From positions 215,695 through 279,694 of the forward strand of contig JAODTK010002010.1 in NCBI GenBank assembly GCA_026419785.1: a stretch of 64,000 nt of DNA, given 5' to 3'. A program made the position numbers and the translations under genes. Below are positions 1 to 10,989 of this stretch, one piece after another. How positions within the stretch are numbered: position 1 is the first letter of the stretch; every line of letters begins with the position of its first letter. The notes under the pieces are model-generated. The model saw only the letters and a program-made list of their open reading frames with translations, made no database searches and was not told where the DNA came from. Source of the DNA: Sclerodactyla briareus (Eukaryota > Echinodermata > Holothuroidea > Dendrochirotida > Sclerodactylidae).

Positions 1-300
1 GTTGCTGCACCAGTCCATGATAACGCTGAGCGAAGTAGGTTATGATGGTAATTCAGGCTAATATGTAGGAAGGAGAAATATTTTGCAGCTTTTGCAGTTT
101 TTGCTACATGATAGTTCTTATGCCGCCCTCTAATGACTGTGACATGAAAATATATTAAAACCCGTAGGTACCACCTAGTCCATGATAACACTGACTTAGT
201 ATGACGGTGATCCAACGTTAGCGGTGGTGAAGCATTCTGCAGTTTTTCCAGCCACTATGCCCCTTCTTTGACCTTGAGGGATCAAAGATGACATGGGCCG
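1..300 (+). repeat. Dispersed repeat family A, two units
   Basis: Two diverged units are anchored by the shared word CCATGATAACRCTGA at 15 and 181, a period of about 166 bases. Each continues into a 'TTTTGCAG..TTTTTCC' and 'TGCCCC..TTTGACCTTGA' block. The same sentence-like pattern returns at 1931-2450 and 5050-5700, so this is a dispersed, locally tandem non-coding family. I do not recognise a named superfamily. Confidence 0.55.
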
Positions 301-1098
301 CTAAACGCCGAAAAGGCAAACGTTTAGGACAGGACAGATAAGATAGATTTGCAGGAGGAGTAGCGTTTGCAGTTTCCCCACCTAATGGTTCATTGTGCCC
401 TTGACGTTAGGTGGTCAAACGAAAACTTCAAAACTCTGGGTAAGTACGTCCAATTCAAGTTCTAACATCATCAATAGTAAAAAAAATATGTATGGTACGG
501 CGCTGCCGTATAGCCATACGATGCATGCACTGTTTCTGTCGACTGAGAAAATACTAAATAAAACGTTAGAGATTAACGATTACTTACCCTCATCTTCAGG
601 TATCTGGTTTTCAAATGAGTGCGTCCGAGCTACCCCGGATTGCATCCAATGCACCGATCCGATCCACTTACTGCTATACATTCACAACTGATCAACGGGT
701 CTTATGTCTTTATGTTTATTCTGAGAATTATCACTGAATGGATGTAACATGAAATAACTTCCAAAACCTCCACGACGGTAAGAAATAAAAATTGTCCATT
801 TAGCTTAAGAAAAAGATTCACCATATTTTGTCAGGACTCTGCTATAAGACAATATCGCATCACCGCATGTACGATTGTTTGTGAATAAGTGCCCTTTTTT
901 TTCTTTGTTGTTCCTCGTTTTCCTAGTTTCGGGAATCGGCCCGCGAGATCGGAAATCGTTGGATAGGTGGTCAACTAATCTAGTCGAGATGCCATTCTGA
1001 GATCCAGCCTCTAATCAGCCAACCATGTACAGCAGGTCTAAATGGTCGGCCTGTTAATATATACCTTGGTTTCTATGGTTTTTGTTTTTTTGGTAATT
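301..1098. other. Unassigned stretch
   Basis: No gene is supported. A 98-codon frame at 395-691 has no recognisable domain, and its composition looks like chance. A GTAAGT at 441-446 has no convincing coding sequence before it. Confidence 0.4.
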
Positions 1099-1126
1099 TA
1101 TATATGGTGGGACGCTCCACATATAT
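1099..1126. repeat. Short AT-rich hairpin
   Basis: The left arm TATATATGGTGG and right arm CCACATATATA can pair around a loop near GACGCT, with one bulged G. It lies just upstream of a tRNA-derived repeat pair. No function is evident. Confidence 0.4.
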
Positions 1127-1310
1127 AGTAACTGATGCTGTTGTGCGTTCACCTGGCGTAATCTGGACGAGGTCTAATGAAACAGCAGACTCGCGGAGTA
1201 ACCTTAGTAACCGGTCGGGAACTAACCAGTCAATAACCTTCCAAACAATATCCGTATATTCCGGTAGTGTGTTATATACCCCCTATTATCCGAACTACCA
1301 CGAGTGCGTC

Positions 1311-1432
1311 CGTGTGCGGTAGCCTAGTGGTTTCGACTCGTAATTCTTTGTCGGGGTTCGAGTCCAGCTTGAGCGGTCTATCATCTCATATTATATAGGT
1401 TGCCCCTCCCACCTTCTAATTGTGTGCATGTG
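1311..1432 (+). repeat. tRNA-derived SINE-like unit 1
   Basis: The sequence TAGCCTAGTGG at 1320-1330 fits an A-box and GGTTCGAGTCC at 1355-1365 fits a consensus B-box, correctly spaced for a tRNA-like RNA polymerase III promoter. The putative anticodon loop (CTCGTAA) would read CGT, as in tRNA-Thr, but the anticodon stem does not pair well, so a functional tRNA is unlikely. The body continues through a GAGCGGT..ATCTCATATTAT tail that is repeated in the next unit. Best read as a tRNA-derived SINE or tRNA pseudogene. Confidence 0.55.
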
Positions 1433-1556
1433 ATGGTGGCCTAGTGGTTCGATAGGTAAATCATTTGGTAAGGGTTTAGAGTTCAGCTTGAGCGGTTTAT
1501 TATCTCATATTATTCAGGTTTCTCCACCCACTTGCTAAATGTGGGCATGTGGTGGA
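1433..1556 (+). repeat. tRNA-derived SINE-like unit 2
   Basis: A second, more decayed copy lies about 118 bases downstream of the first. The A-box word TGGCCTAGTGG (1437-1447) is kept but the B-box has decayed (around 1472-1485). The shared segments 'AGCTTGAGCGGT', 'ATCTCATATTAT' and 'GGGCATGTGGTGG' show that the pair arose by tandem duplication. Confidence 0.5.
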
Positions 1557-1930
1557 CAGCAGCGCTTTCTGGGTAAAATGTCCAATATTATGGGAACGCC
1601 ACGTCCAAATTGTAATACTGACTGATGTGTAACATGCATGCTAAGATACGAGTCCATAGAGGTGAGGATGGGTATGAAAGTTGGAACCGCATTTTTACGA
1701 GAGGAGAGGATACCCCCCCCCCTACCCCAAGAAAAAGAAAAAAACTGCATGTTGATGCGAAAAGATCATGAACCTGAAAAAAGTCCGAAGGCTTAGCGAT
1801 TCCTTGACTGATCCTGACGTGATCAAGCTTGATCAAGCATATAAACCAATTTATGCTTTTGTTACCTTTTGACCCACGTTTCACGCATGCAGTCGGAAAA
1901 CTATGCAATTGATCGATCATATGATCAAGT
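1557..1930. other. Unassigned stretch
   Basis: Two overlapping - strand frames (71 and 120 codons) are present but neither has a recognisable domain. They cross a C-run at about 1711-1721. No gene is called. Confidence 0.4.
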
Positions 1931-2450
1931 GGGTACAGATCATCAAGCAATCAAGGTCAAGTATCTTGCCAAGGGGTATAATGGAAAACCTGATCTGTAC
2001 GCACGTCTGGGCTTCGAACTCGCAATCGTTCGATTCTGAGTCCAACGCAATTTCACATATAGGCTAATAGCTTGCAGGACGTAGCCCTTAATGACCTTTG
2101 ACCTAAAATTTCTGAACACCCCACAGTAGACCAAGTTAATGATTACACTGACCAGGAAGCATCCATGGCAATCTACTCAACTCTGCAGTAGAGTTTGGGC
2201 AACTTTTCCGCATAATTGCCCATTGTGCCCCTTTGATGACCCTTGACCTGAAAACTCCCGAACGCCCCAAATGTACCACTAGTCAATGATGACACTGATC
2301 GAGCATCATGAAAATCCATCTACATTATTTAGAGGAGATACATTTTACTCTTTCTCACACAATGACCCATTAGACTCCTTTAATAACCTTTGAAAGTTGA
2401 CCCAGCAGTCACTGAATATTATGCCCATGGTCCCATCGATCCAAGTGTTT
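1931..2450 (+). repeat. Dispersed repeat family A, second cluster
   Basis: The anchors TTAATGATTACACTGA (2136) and TCAATGATGACACTGA (2283) are about 147 bases apart. They are followed by 'CCCATTGTGCCCCTTTGATG' and 'GACCTTGACC'-like blocks as in 1-300. Non-coding dispersed repeat. Confidence 0.5.
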
Positions 2451-2596
2451 GAGGACCATAAACATGCAATTGCATATTAATCTACAATTTGAACAGAATT
2501 GCCCCCTACCACCCTCTGCCTCCCTTGAAATTAATGTGTCCAAGTTAGGTCAACATTCGTCAAGGAGAGAACATTTGACAGCCGAAAAGGCAAAAG

Positions 2597-2597
2597 T

Positions 2598-2629
<32 letters not shown>

Positions 2630-2671
2630 GACGGACGGGCGGACGGACGGGCGGACGGACGGACGGACGGT

Positions 2672-2716
<45 letters not shown>

Positions 2717-2757
2717 GGACGGATGGATGGATGGATGGATGGATGGATGGATGGATT
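2597..2757. repeat. Compound tetranucleotide microsatellite
   Basis: A run of (CAGA)n passes into (CGGA)n with GGGC variants, back into (CAGA)n and ends in (GGAT)n. It forces an apparent open frame of Asp-Arg-Gln-Thr repeats, which is not evidence of a gene. Confidence 0.95.
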
Positions 2758-3371
2758 AGATATGTCTACATGTATAAAAAATATAATAAAAAGTGGTTAA
2801 AACGTGGTTAAAAAACGATTTGATATACTATCAGCTGAAGAAACGAGCTTCGACATTCTTAAAAGCGTCAATATAATACTTTCTTTGAGAATATGGTCTC
2901 AGATGGTCCTGAACAACAGGTAGGACATTTCAAAGTCACCAGACGTCAAATGAACATGATTTAATGTTGTTGTTTTTTCTCTAAAGGGGTCCACAGAGGT
3001 CGTTTCTATATGAGGATATACACGTTGGCGATTTACCCGCCGCCTTAGTTTTTTGTAATAATGATGATTTCGAAACACCGGGGAAACGGTACCATTTTCG
3101 TTGGGACGTTACACAAACAACTTTGTCAAATTTTCAGCTGATGCCGTTGTGAGACGATATTTTCTCCCCAATATGTAATCCACAACAGGTATTTTTGTCC
3201 TATATTCACTACGATGAATAATTTGGGTATAATTGCTGATCCATCACGGTCAGCAGATCTGTTTGGGGTTGTGCCCCGAACAAATATGAACTAAGTCATA
3301 CCTACACACATGTACTCAGGCTCACGATTTCGTTTTCGATATATACGTAGCGTTCAAGCAGGGAAAGAATT
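2758..3371. other. Unassigned stretch
   Basis: No open frame, RNA gene or repeat that I can name. Confidence 0.4.
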
Positions 3372-3377
3372 ACGTAC

Positions 3378-3413
3378 CTGGTGGAGCTCTTGTTGTGCTG
3401 GTATTTCGTCCAT
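3378..3413 (-). CDS. Possible first micro-exon
   Basis: On the - strand an ATG at 3413 opens 12 codons (MDEIPAQQELHQ) ending exactly at a consensus donor CAG|GTACGT at 3378/3377. Nothing downstream in the - direction was found to continue it. It is too short to recognise and may be chance. Confidence 0.2.
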
Positions 3414-3486
3414 ATACGGCAGCGAGCGGTTCTCAATATGAGTCAACTAGAGCGAGGGTATCGGAGTAGGTTTCAGTGAAGAGTAG

Positions 3487-3499
3487 GGGGGGGGGGGGG
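3487..3499. repeat. G homopolymer
   Basis: About 13 consecutive G. Its length is unreliable in any assembly. Confidence 0.9.
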
Positions 3500-3915
3500 A
3501 AGGATAACCACAAGCTGCCTTACGGGTAGTAGCGGTGACAAAAGGTACGAGCACTGTCATACGGGAAGTAGAGGGCCTGCAGGAGAAGGCATTGCCAGTT
3601 TACGTTGATACCATCAGATTGGGGGAGGGAGGGGAGTTACCGAGTCACGCAAGAGAGAAACTCCCCACAAGAACACGACAGTGAAATTGCGTAGGGATCC
3701 TTGCCATTTCCTCGATCACACCGCGCGGACCCAAACTTCGTAACGAAAGGAGATTCTCGACAGAATGTCACTAAAATCAAATATATATTCCATGCAGGCA
3801 TGCTTAGCAGAACAAAAGCCCTAATATACAGCACACCAACACGTCTGGAGTGTGTATCAGTGAGTTCAGGTAACAAGTCAATTTCTTTATTCACCACTTA
3901 ACACATGATAGATGA
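3500..3915. other. Unassigned stretch
   Basis: Overlapping short frames on both strands (about 3637-3901) show no domain. No gene is called. Confidence 0.4.
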
Positions 3916-4200
3916 TAACATGGGGTCGATCCTGGAGGGGGGGGCACATGGGGGGGGGGACAGGGGACAAGTACCCACACTGGTCGAAGATGGGGGGGGG
4001 ACATCATATCGAAGTGCCCCCCCCCCCCACTTTTTATCCTCGATGAAGAAGACGAAAAGTACAGTCCGTTTACACACGTATCCGCTATGTGGCTGTGTGG
4101 GCTGAAAAATATGAGAGAGAGAGAAGCATCACAAAAGACCACAGTGGCCTTTATTCCGAACCGATTGTCCAAAATTTCCGCGCGCTGCGCGCGCAGACGC
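3916..4200. mobile_element. G-tract / C-tract MITE-like element
   Basis: G8-G9 tracts at 3937-4000 face a C-tract at 4017-4030, and outer words 'TCGATCCTGG' and 'ATCCTCGATG' are roughly inverted. It resembles other G-tract elements in the window (8255, 33948, 43503, 44277, 44995). A CG-only hairpin (CGCGCGCTGCGCGCGC) follows at about 4179. Likely a decayed non-autonomous DNA transposon. Ends are not resolved. Confidence 0.35.
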
Positions 4201-4273
4201 CTAGTAACTGTTGCTTCCTAGTGTCGTGAGAGAGCATTTTGAAGGTATATTCTGGCGATATGAAGCTTTAGGC

Positions 4274-4390
4274 ATGTATATATATATATATATCTATATA
4301 AATATATATATATAATATATATATTATATATATTATATATATATATTTAGAGATATATAATATATATATATATATCTATGTATATAAATA
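4274..4390. repeat. (TA)n microsatellite
   Basis: Interrupted TA repeat of about 115 bases. Confidence 0.95.
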
Positions 4391-5049
4391 GAGTAGCGTA
4401 AAACAACAATCCCAAAACTTATGGCGTCCAAACCAAAGGGAATCCCGTCCGGATTCAACAAAATTCCTCTCATTGGAAATGATAGATCAGAATATAAAAA
4501 ACGAGAGTAAATTCAACTTTTGCTGCTCCAGTATATTTATCAAAACGTTCGGTCAATTCACCTTCCAGGTGTATACAGGTCTAGGAATGGACTGCTCTAA
4601 CATATATATACAGAAAACGTTTAATTACATGCTTGATTACATACCAACAAACCCGACAATACAACTACAAAGCCCTACCCAGGAGTTGCACAGAACTCGA
4701 CTTTTACGGGTCGATACGATTTCGTTCCTTTTGTTAAGGCCGTACGGTTGAAGAGTGCGTACTGGGCCTGTCCATAGTTTCACGCTCCAGACGATTCTTA
4801 TTTGTGTTGTCTGATTTCGAGACTTGCTCGATCAGCGAGAAAGTGAAATCAAATAATCATGGGGTGCTCTGTTGTAGTGTGTGGCCACTTCACATGTTTT
4901 TTGTTTGTTAACATGCTCGATTTATGGTTAATTAGACAATTACACCAGCACGGAGCCAATGGAGCAACAGATCTGTTTGCCCACCTTCATAGCACGCGGC
5001 TGCAGTGTGACTCAGTACGTGTGGGGCTACACCGCAATCAAGTTGAAGC
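4391..5049. other. Unassigned stretch
   Basis: Frames at 4473-4751 and 4859-5194 on the + strand show no domain and no splice context. The second runs into repeat family A. No gene is called. Confidence 0.4.
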
Positions 5050-5700
5050 TTGTGGGAGGACATGCATTCCAGTCGAACCTGTGCACAAAATGTGTAAGAG
5101 AAGAAGCATTTTGCGTGTATTCCACATAATGGGCCCCAGGGTCACACTGGGCCATGGGTTCCCTGAACACTCTGAAGTTACGGCTTCATTATGACTGAAC
5201 ATCTCACTGTGCACCAAAGTTCGTAGGAGATACAATATTCTGTCTGCGGTATTCCATATAATGGTCCCTATGTCTCTAGGCCCAAAATTCCCGCACACCC
5301 CAGATGGCCCTCTCACCAGGACAATGCATGTTACTTTGAATAGATTTTTTTTATGGTATACTTGCCGAGCAGAAGATTGATCTATTCCTATTCAAACAAC
5401 ACAAGGGTGCAGACCTTGATACTGCACGGTTTGCAACTAATTGTCAGCTGCGAACCCTTCACCAGGTCCACGAATAGTTGAAGCTTGGGGAGGAATGCAT
5501 TTCAAGTACCATTTGTGTGAATTTTCATTAGATGGTCCCGAAGGAACGACTGTTAGAACATCATATTGACAGAACATCAGCACCGCGCCCACAATTTTGT
5601 AGGATAATTACGTTTTTTCAGTTTTTCCACTAATGGTCCTTGTGCCCCTGTATTGCCATTTGAAAACCCTTGGACCTTAGGGGCACGATGACCATCAAAA
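5050..5700 (+). repeat. Dispersed repeat family A, third cluster
   Basis: TTCCACATAATGGGCCCC (5119) and TTCCATATAATGGTCCCT (5252) mark a 133-base period, with two weaker units near 5533 and 5626 (CACTAATGGTCC, TGTGCCCCTGT). Same family as 1-300 and 1931-2450. Confidence 0.5.
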
Positions 5701-5768
5701 CATTGTCTGGTCGAGATCAATCGAAGCACGAACTTTTGTGGCCCAGAAGCACAAAAGTTTCCAGACTA

Positions 5769-5885
5769 TAAGATGATAGCTAGATAGATAGCTAGATAGA
5801 TAGCTAGATCGATAGATAGATAGATAGATAGATAGATCGATAGATAGTAGCTTAGATAGATAGATAGATAGATGATAGATGAAAT
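5769..5885. repeat. (GATA)n microsatellite
   Basis: TAGATAGA repeats with CTAG and ATCGATAG interruptions. Confidence 0.95.
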
Positions 5886-6558
5886 GAATGAAATGAGCAT
5901 CACAATAGATCAATCCAGCATAGCTGGTTTGATCTAGAAATCATAGTGAAGTGTATATATAGTAGCTTTCATTCTGAATTCCGAATTGAATTGTCCCGGA
6001 TATCAAAATATTCCTTCTGATAATGCTGACTTTGAATCCCCATGAGATTCAACATTAACCAATTATTCGGTTGCATGGACAAATACTACGTTACCCTATT
6101 CTTTCAAACTGCCATATGAGTGAAGACTCCTCCAATCAGGACATTTTTCATTTTCAACTATATTACCTTCCCAGCCCCTGTCCACACAACCCTCGATACA
6201 TGGTAACGAACGGTAATGTTCGCAATAACACCCTAACACCATCACACCGCATTATAACAAGCGGGATAGGCACAGCTGTGTTCAGAGTCTTGTCCGAGTT
6301 TCCAATGCCTTTTTATGCTCAGCCAACCCTGACAACGGTCTTTATAGAGTTGTTGAGTGTCTCGTCTCTCCTGGTGCGCGACAACCGGTGGTTTGTAGTA
6401 ATTATATACAACAACTAGTTCATGCAGACAATCTTCATGTCAAACGAACTCAATATTTTCACATTACACATAAAAAAACTGACCAATAAGTTTTCCTCTA
6501 ATAACGTCCCTTAATTGCTTTTTATTTCTCTTCAAATGCCCCCCACTCTTTTCTCCAG
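5886..6558. other. Unassigned stretch
   Basis: A 115-codon + strand frame (6071-6418) has no domain, signal peptide or splice context that I recognise. Confidence 0.4.
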
Positions 6559-6635
6559 AAATACCCAAATGTGGCTAAAGTTATTCGCAATCCAAGCACA
6601 AATCCGGGGGGTGGGTGTTGAGCAAGCGTCCCCAG
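6559..6635 (+). CDS. Possible internal exon, unknown product
   Basis: A pyrimidine-rich acceptor (CTCTTTTCTCCAG) ends at 6558 and a donor CCCAG|GTAAGA sits at 6635/6636, enclosing 77 bases. One frame is open throughout (NTQMWLKLFAIQAQIRGVG...), but nothing in it is recognisable and no flanking exon was found. Splice motifs of this quality also occur by chance. Confidence 0.18.
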
Positions 6636-6985
6636 GTAAGAGGCTGGAGGAGGAAAAGTTACAGTACTTTTGTAGGTCTAATAAACCTATTCGAATTGTT
6701 GGGTAAGAGAGGGTTTGCTTGTGGGCAGCTTATAACAGCAGTTAAAATTGTCACAGGAGCTATGGTTTACTGTCATCAGGCTTTATTCTAACAGGAGCGA
6801 TTATATATGGATTCCAATCAAATTCATGAACATCAAAAACACATCCGATCCAGAAAATTTGAACAGTCCATACCTACTGAGTTTGGAGAAATTCTTACCA
6901 AGTGGAAATTGGAATGTGAATTATGAACAAATTAGGCACATACAATGTCCCCTACTACGACCCGCTGTACCTTTAAAATGATCAG
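6636..6985. other. Unassigned stretch
   Basis: A 77-codon + strand frame (6748-6981) has no domain. No gene is called. Confidence 0.4.
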
Positions 6986-7593
6986 GATCAAAAGTGGCTC
7001 ACCACCCTACCAGTTTTTGTGGAAATCCAACAAACTTTCAAAAATTGCATAAATTATGCGAATTAGACACTTAAATGACCTGCAGTGACTCGTACTCACT
7101 TTAAATTTCTCGGGGACAATGGTAGACCACATCCCCAAGTTTCGTGGAATCCGACAAACTTGAAAAATTCGCAAATTATGCAAATTCGACCACTTAATTA
7201 AGCATATTATAGGATGAAAATCTAATTAGTTTCATCCACCTGTCATCAGTCCTACATGCCAAACTACATCACTGTACACAAACATTCTTGTGTCAATCTT
7301 TGCTAACGAGCTTAAACAATAAATTAACATAAATAGGCTAATTACCCACTAATGATACTTGCGGCCCAAAATCATCAATAATCGTGTACACCCAACCCGG
7401 TGCTACACACGAAATTTCGTCATGATCGGCCTTCACGGTTTGTGAGAAAAGCTGCTAACAAGAAGTGTTGACAAACACACGCACGAGCACGCACACACAC
7501 AAACACACAACAACAGCAAACACACACACACACACACACCACACACACACACTGTCATGACTTGCAATATAGAACTCCTCTGACTTCGTCAAG
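6986..7593 (-). mobile_element. Dispersed element ending in (CA)n and an 18-base module
   Basis: Read on the - strand it starts with CTTGACGAAGTCAGAGGA (7576-7593), then a (GT)n microsatellite (7473-7552). Its body has alternating 'AAGTTTCGTGGAAT' and 'TTATGCAAATTCGACC' blocks. The same end module followed by a microsatellite starts the arrays at 31493 (+) and 35028 (-). No coding capacity. The superfamily is not identified. Confidence 0.55.
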
Positions 7594-8230
7594 ATTGAAA
7601 ATTTGTGGCATGTATGCATGCGTAATCGCCTATGGAAAGTGAAGAGCCTCTGACAAGATCATCTGGTATTCGATTCACATCACACTTTGTGATTTCCAAG
7701 GAAGCATCGACCAACCACACTTAACTGCCAATATGAAAGTATTGTGTTTGTTCTCAATACTTTCGAGTGGGGGTGAATCACTTCTCTTCTAAAGAAGTTG
7801 CATAACCAAACTTACAGGTAAGACTAAAAGAACACTCGGGCTATCAGGTCCAATTACACTGTTTTTCTGTCCGGCAAACGTCTATGATCACAACTGCATT
7901 GTGGCAGACCTTGCAAATAACTGCAAGTGTTTATTGTGGTTTTCATTCAAGCCCTGGTGTCAATGATAATGTTTGTTGGATATTCCTTCCACCTCACAGA
8001 TATGTATAAAGCTATTAGAGCAATGAGTCAGAAATTTTCCATAGAGCTTGCGGGAGATGTCGAGACGGGAGAGCAAGGGCACGAATCCACCACTCATACC
8101 ACGCGCGAAGCGCAGATTTTTTTTACACTTTTAGTGCATTCGAGGCACGTTACAAATGTCTTTCTTGTCATAAAAAACAACCCAACAAATTAGCAGGTCT
8201 ATATCAAACTGATAGTCGAGACTGAACTAC
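7594..8230. other. Unassigned stretch
   Basis: An 88-codon + strand frame (7927-8193) begins with a hydrophobic segment but nothing supports it as a gene. A GCGCGAAGCGC mini-hairpin word sits at 8103-8113. Confidence 0.35.
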
Positions 8231-8254
8231 AATTGTTTTTTATATATCGAAATC

Positions 8255-8400
8255 ACAAATCCCATTTTGGGGGGCAACACGGGGGGGGGAACAAATGGTT
8301 TCGAGGGGGAAACGGGTCCCCATGCCCCCCCCCGTGCTTGCGACGCTACTTGTATGTACAATCCCCCCCGCGAGGCGGCGACACGAGTAGTGTCCGGACC
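8255..8400. mobile_element. G-tract / C-tract MITE-like fragment
   Basis: A run of G (8282-8290) and GGGGG..GGGTCCCC faces a C-tract (8325-8333), followed by 'TTGCGACGCTAC'. The layout matches other G-tract elements here, but terminal repeats are not resolved. Confidence 0.35.
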
Positions 8401-10046
8401 AGATGTTGGGGTTCTGGGGTGTACCGGCCCTCAAGAGCAACAACAGTACCAGTCTCTGTCTAAATGGGCCTACCTGAAAGTCCTGTCTATTATTAATCCA
8501 CATGCGGTTCGCTTTAGCCACAACGATGCAATTTTCTGAAAATTAGTCATCATCCACAATCACACCTAGATCCTTTCCCCTTTCCCTGAAGTCACCAACT
8601 CTAAAAACTCTTGAACTTTATTTTCATCATAGTTTCAGCATAGTAATCCTAAAGTCGACTATAGTCACATCCACTTCTCGAAACATTACATTTATCCGAT
8701 GAAAGTAGAGTTCCAGTCACAGTCACAGACCAGTAATGTATACTGTCGATATTACTTTGTAGAACATCACAGTCACTAGTGGAATTCACCACATTATACA
8801 GTGCAAGTATCATCCCCAAAATTAACATTACATCCCTCGATACATAACGGTAGGTCGTTATTGTACAAGCAACAACAGGACCTAGATAACAGCTGCCTCG
8901 AGGAAATCCACTTCTGATGTTCGGCCTATGTCAAAAATTTCCTTCAACCACACTCGCTTGACGCGGTAAAAAAATTTGTCTAATCCACAGAGAAATTACC
9001 ATAATTCCATACGCTCTCACTCATACGCTCATGCGACTACCAAGCTTTAATAAGTAGTGTAGACGATATCAATGCTAACCGTCAGCATCAGACTGTTGGT
9101 CCAGTCATCCAATCCATCGATGATTGTGTAACACCGACGGCACGAAGGAACATGGCATACTTACGAAAGTCAATCAGGCATTGTTGATCATAGTTCATGG
9201 GACTATTCTTACCAGAGATTCACCGACTTGCAAATCACTGAAATGGACTACCGGGCGGTAATTTGAAGCGAAGACGTTACTGCTGCCTTCTGAAAAGTGG
9301 GTGTAGAATTGCAATCCGCCGATCATCATGTATAGAATGTTAACGTAATGACTTTACGAAGATGATATAGTGCAAGTGCGATCTCCTTACGTAGTTCATA
9401 CTGAAGACACGATGATGATATGAAATACCACAGGTTCAGGTCCTAGCTGTGATGTGTAATCCTTAAATTTTCACCGTCTGAAGAACGCGCGCACAGCAGG
9501 AGAGTTCACACCCGCGGCAGGATGCAACCGACCTAGCTCACTTGAGCTTGATACATAATTATGCTAATTCAGTTATCGAGTTGGACATGCTGTTTCTGTT
9601 CCACCTCTCACGACCTTGATGACCTCGAACTTCCATCCTGACGTATTGTTCATATCCCTAATATGTGCCACCAACCCCATACCTCATTTCTTGAACGTGG
9701 TGCATGTTTACATTGTTAGTACGTGCTGACAGGCAGGCGTTTGCGAGGTTTTGCCCTTCTCACATTGAACTAATGCCAAGACACTAGTGGCATCGCTGCG
9801 TAAAATGTAATCATCCACCTACCCACTACCTCCCGGTTTGTTAGATATCGTGTTGACAAAACGCAGCATGACCCAGAGTGTCGGCACACAGGCCTTTACA
9901 CAGGCTACACTACACACACGTGCCCACACGTACACCACACCTGCCCAATCGTCATCCCTTCTGTACCCCATTCATGACCCTGAAGGTTAATCACCCAGGC
10001 CCCATATATTGTAGAATATCTTTTATATTCTGTATAGCACCCATCT
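8401..10046. other. Unassigned 1.6-kb stretch
   Basis: No domain-bearing frame, tRNA or rRNA, or repeat copy that I can match elsewhere in the window. Confidence 0.4.
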
Positions 10047-10599
10047 GGAAGAAATATATATTATTTATTGTTAAAATATATGCCAAATCAGAATACTTTC
10101 GATTGTAGAAATATTTTCCTTTCACAATGCAAATAATTGTTCCCCTCGCAATATTTCGGAGCACAAATTACGGTTCGATGTAAAAAATTGTTTCGTCATA
10201 AGAATAAGTTTCCCAATGAAAAATAGTAGAAGATGTCATTTTCATTTGCAACAAATAATTGTTAGCAACAGGATATACATCAGCAACGAAAATTTGTTTC
10301 TAAAATATATGTATCCTAGGAAAAAAATATTTTGGAACGAGTTAATTATGTTTCCATCGAATATATATGTGCAAGAACAATTAATATTGTTTCCTACAAA
10401 TGGTTTGTAACGAAAAATATATTTCCATTGCAGATATGTTGTTTCCATGACAAGAAACGTTTCCCAGTACGATATTGTAAGATCTCAGAAAGACTGTAAA
10501 ACCAAAAATATAATTTGGCTACAATTTATCTTTGCAACAGAAAACTACATTTGTGTCCAAAATAATGTTGGTCAACGAAAATATATCTTATCACGTAGC
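10047..10599 (+). repeat. Left arm of fold-back element
   Basis: This ~550-base AT-rich arm is the inverted counterpart of 13037-13509. Matching words in order from the outside include GGAAGAAATATATATTAT, TGTTCCCCTCG, AATATTTCGGA, AGTTTCCCAATGA, ATTTTCATTTGC and, at the inner edge, TCAACGAA..CACGTAG. The arm is built of degenerate ~20-base motifs of the type GTTTCC..GNAACAAATAT, themselves partly palindromic. This architecture recalls fold-back transposons. No transposase is visible. Confidence 0.7.
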
Positions 10600-10985
10600 C
10601 CCTCTGGACCAGCCGTTGCCTCTAATCGTCAGAGCACACACGTGAGCCGTGAAATGCACGTAAATCTACTGTACTGTCCTGAGGGTACCTGGGTGGCATT
10701 CCGTCCTCCCCTGCAAACCGCGGCCTTTCCCTTTTCGTACTATATCGATAAAACCGATTTCAAGGACTTATATGGGAAGATACGGAAGATGAGGATAGCG
10801 AATACGCCAACGGGACTATTTTTTTATGTGGGTTATCATTCGTGGTTCTTGGTAGAGAACTGGCCAACGCCTCCTACGAGGATCAAGACCCGACCAGGAT
10901 GGGGCTGGCAGCCCAACATAAACACATTATTCCCGTCTCCAAGCCAGGTGTAGATGATTGCCCACAGCTGTCTTGACTGTCCTAT
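10600..10985. other. Fold-back spacer, left part
   Basis: Sequence between the left arm and the LINE remnant. The long + strand frame here (10447-10953) starts inside the repeat arm and has no domain. Confidence 0.4.
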
Positions 10986-10989
10986 AATC

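Noticed and set aside
1311-1385. Functional tRNA-Thr(CGT) gene
   Set aside because: A and B boxes are present but the anticodon stem does not pair and the unit is duplicated with a non-tRNA tail.
2449-2811. 120-codon frame with Asp-Arg-Gln-Thr repeats
   Set aside because: Produced by the compound tetranucleotide microsatellite.
10447-10953. 168-codon + strand open frame
   Set aside because: It starts inside the AT-rich fold-back arm, has no domain and crosses the arm/spacer boundary. The arm explains it.
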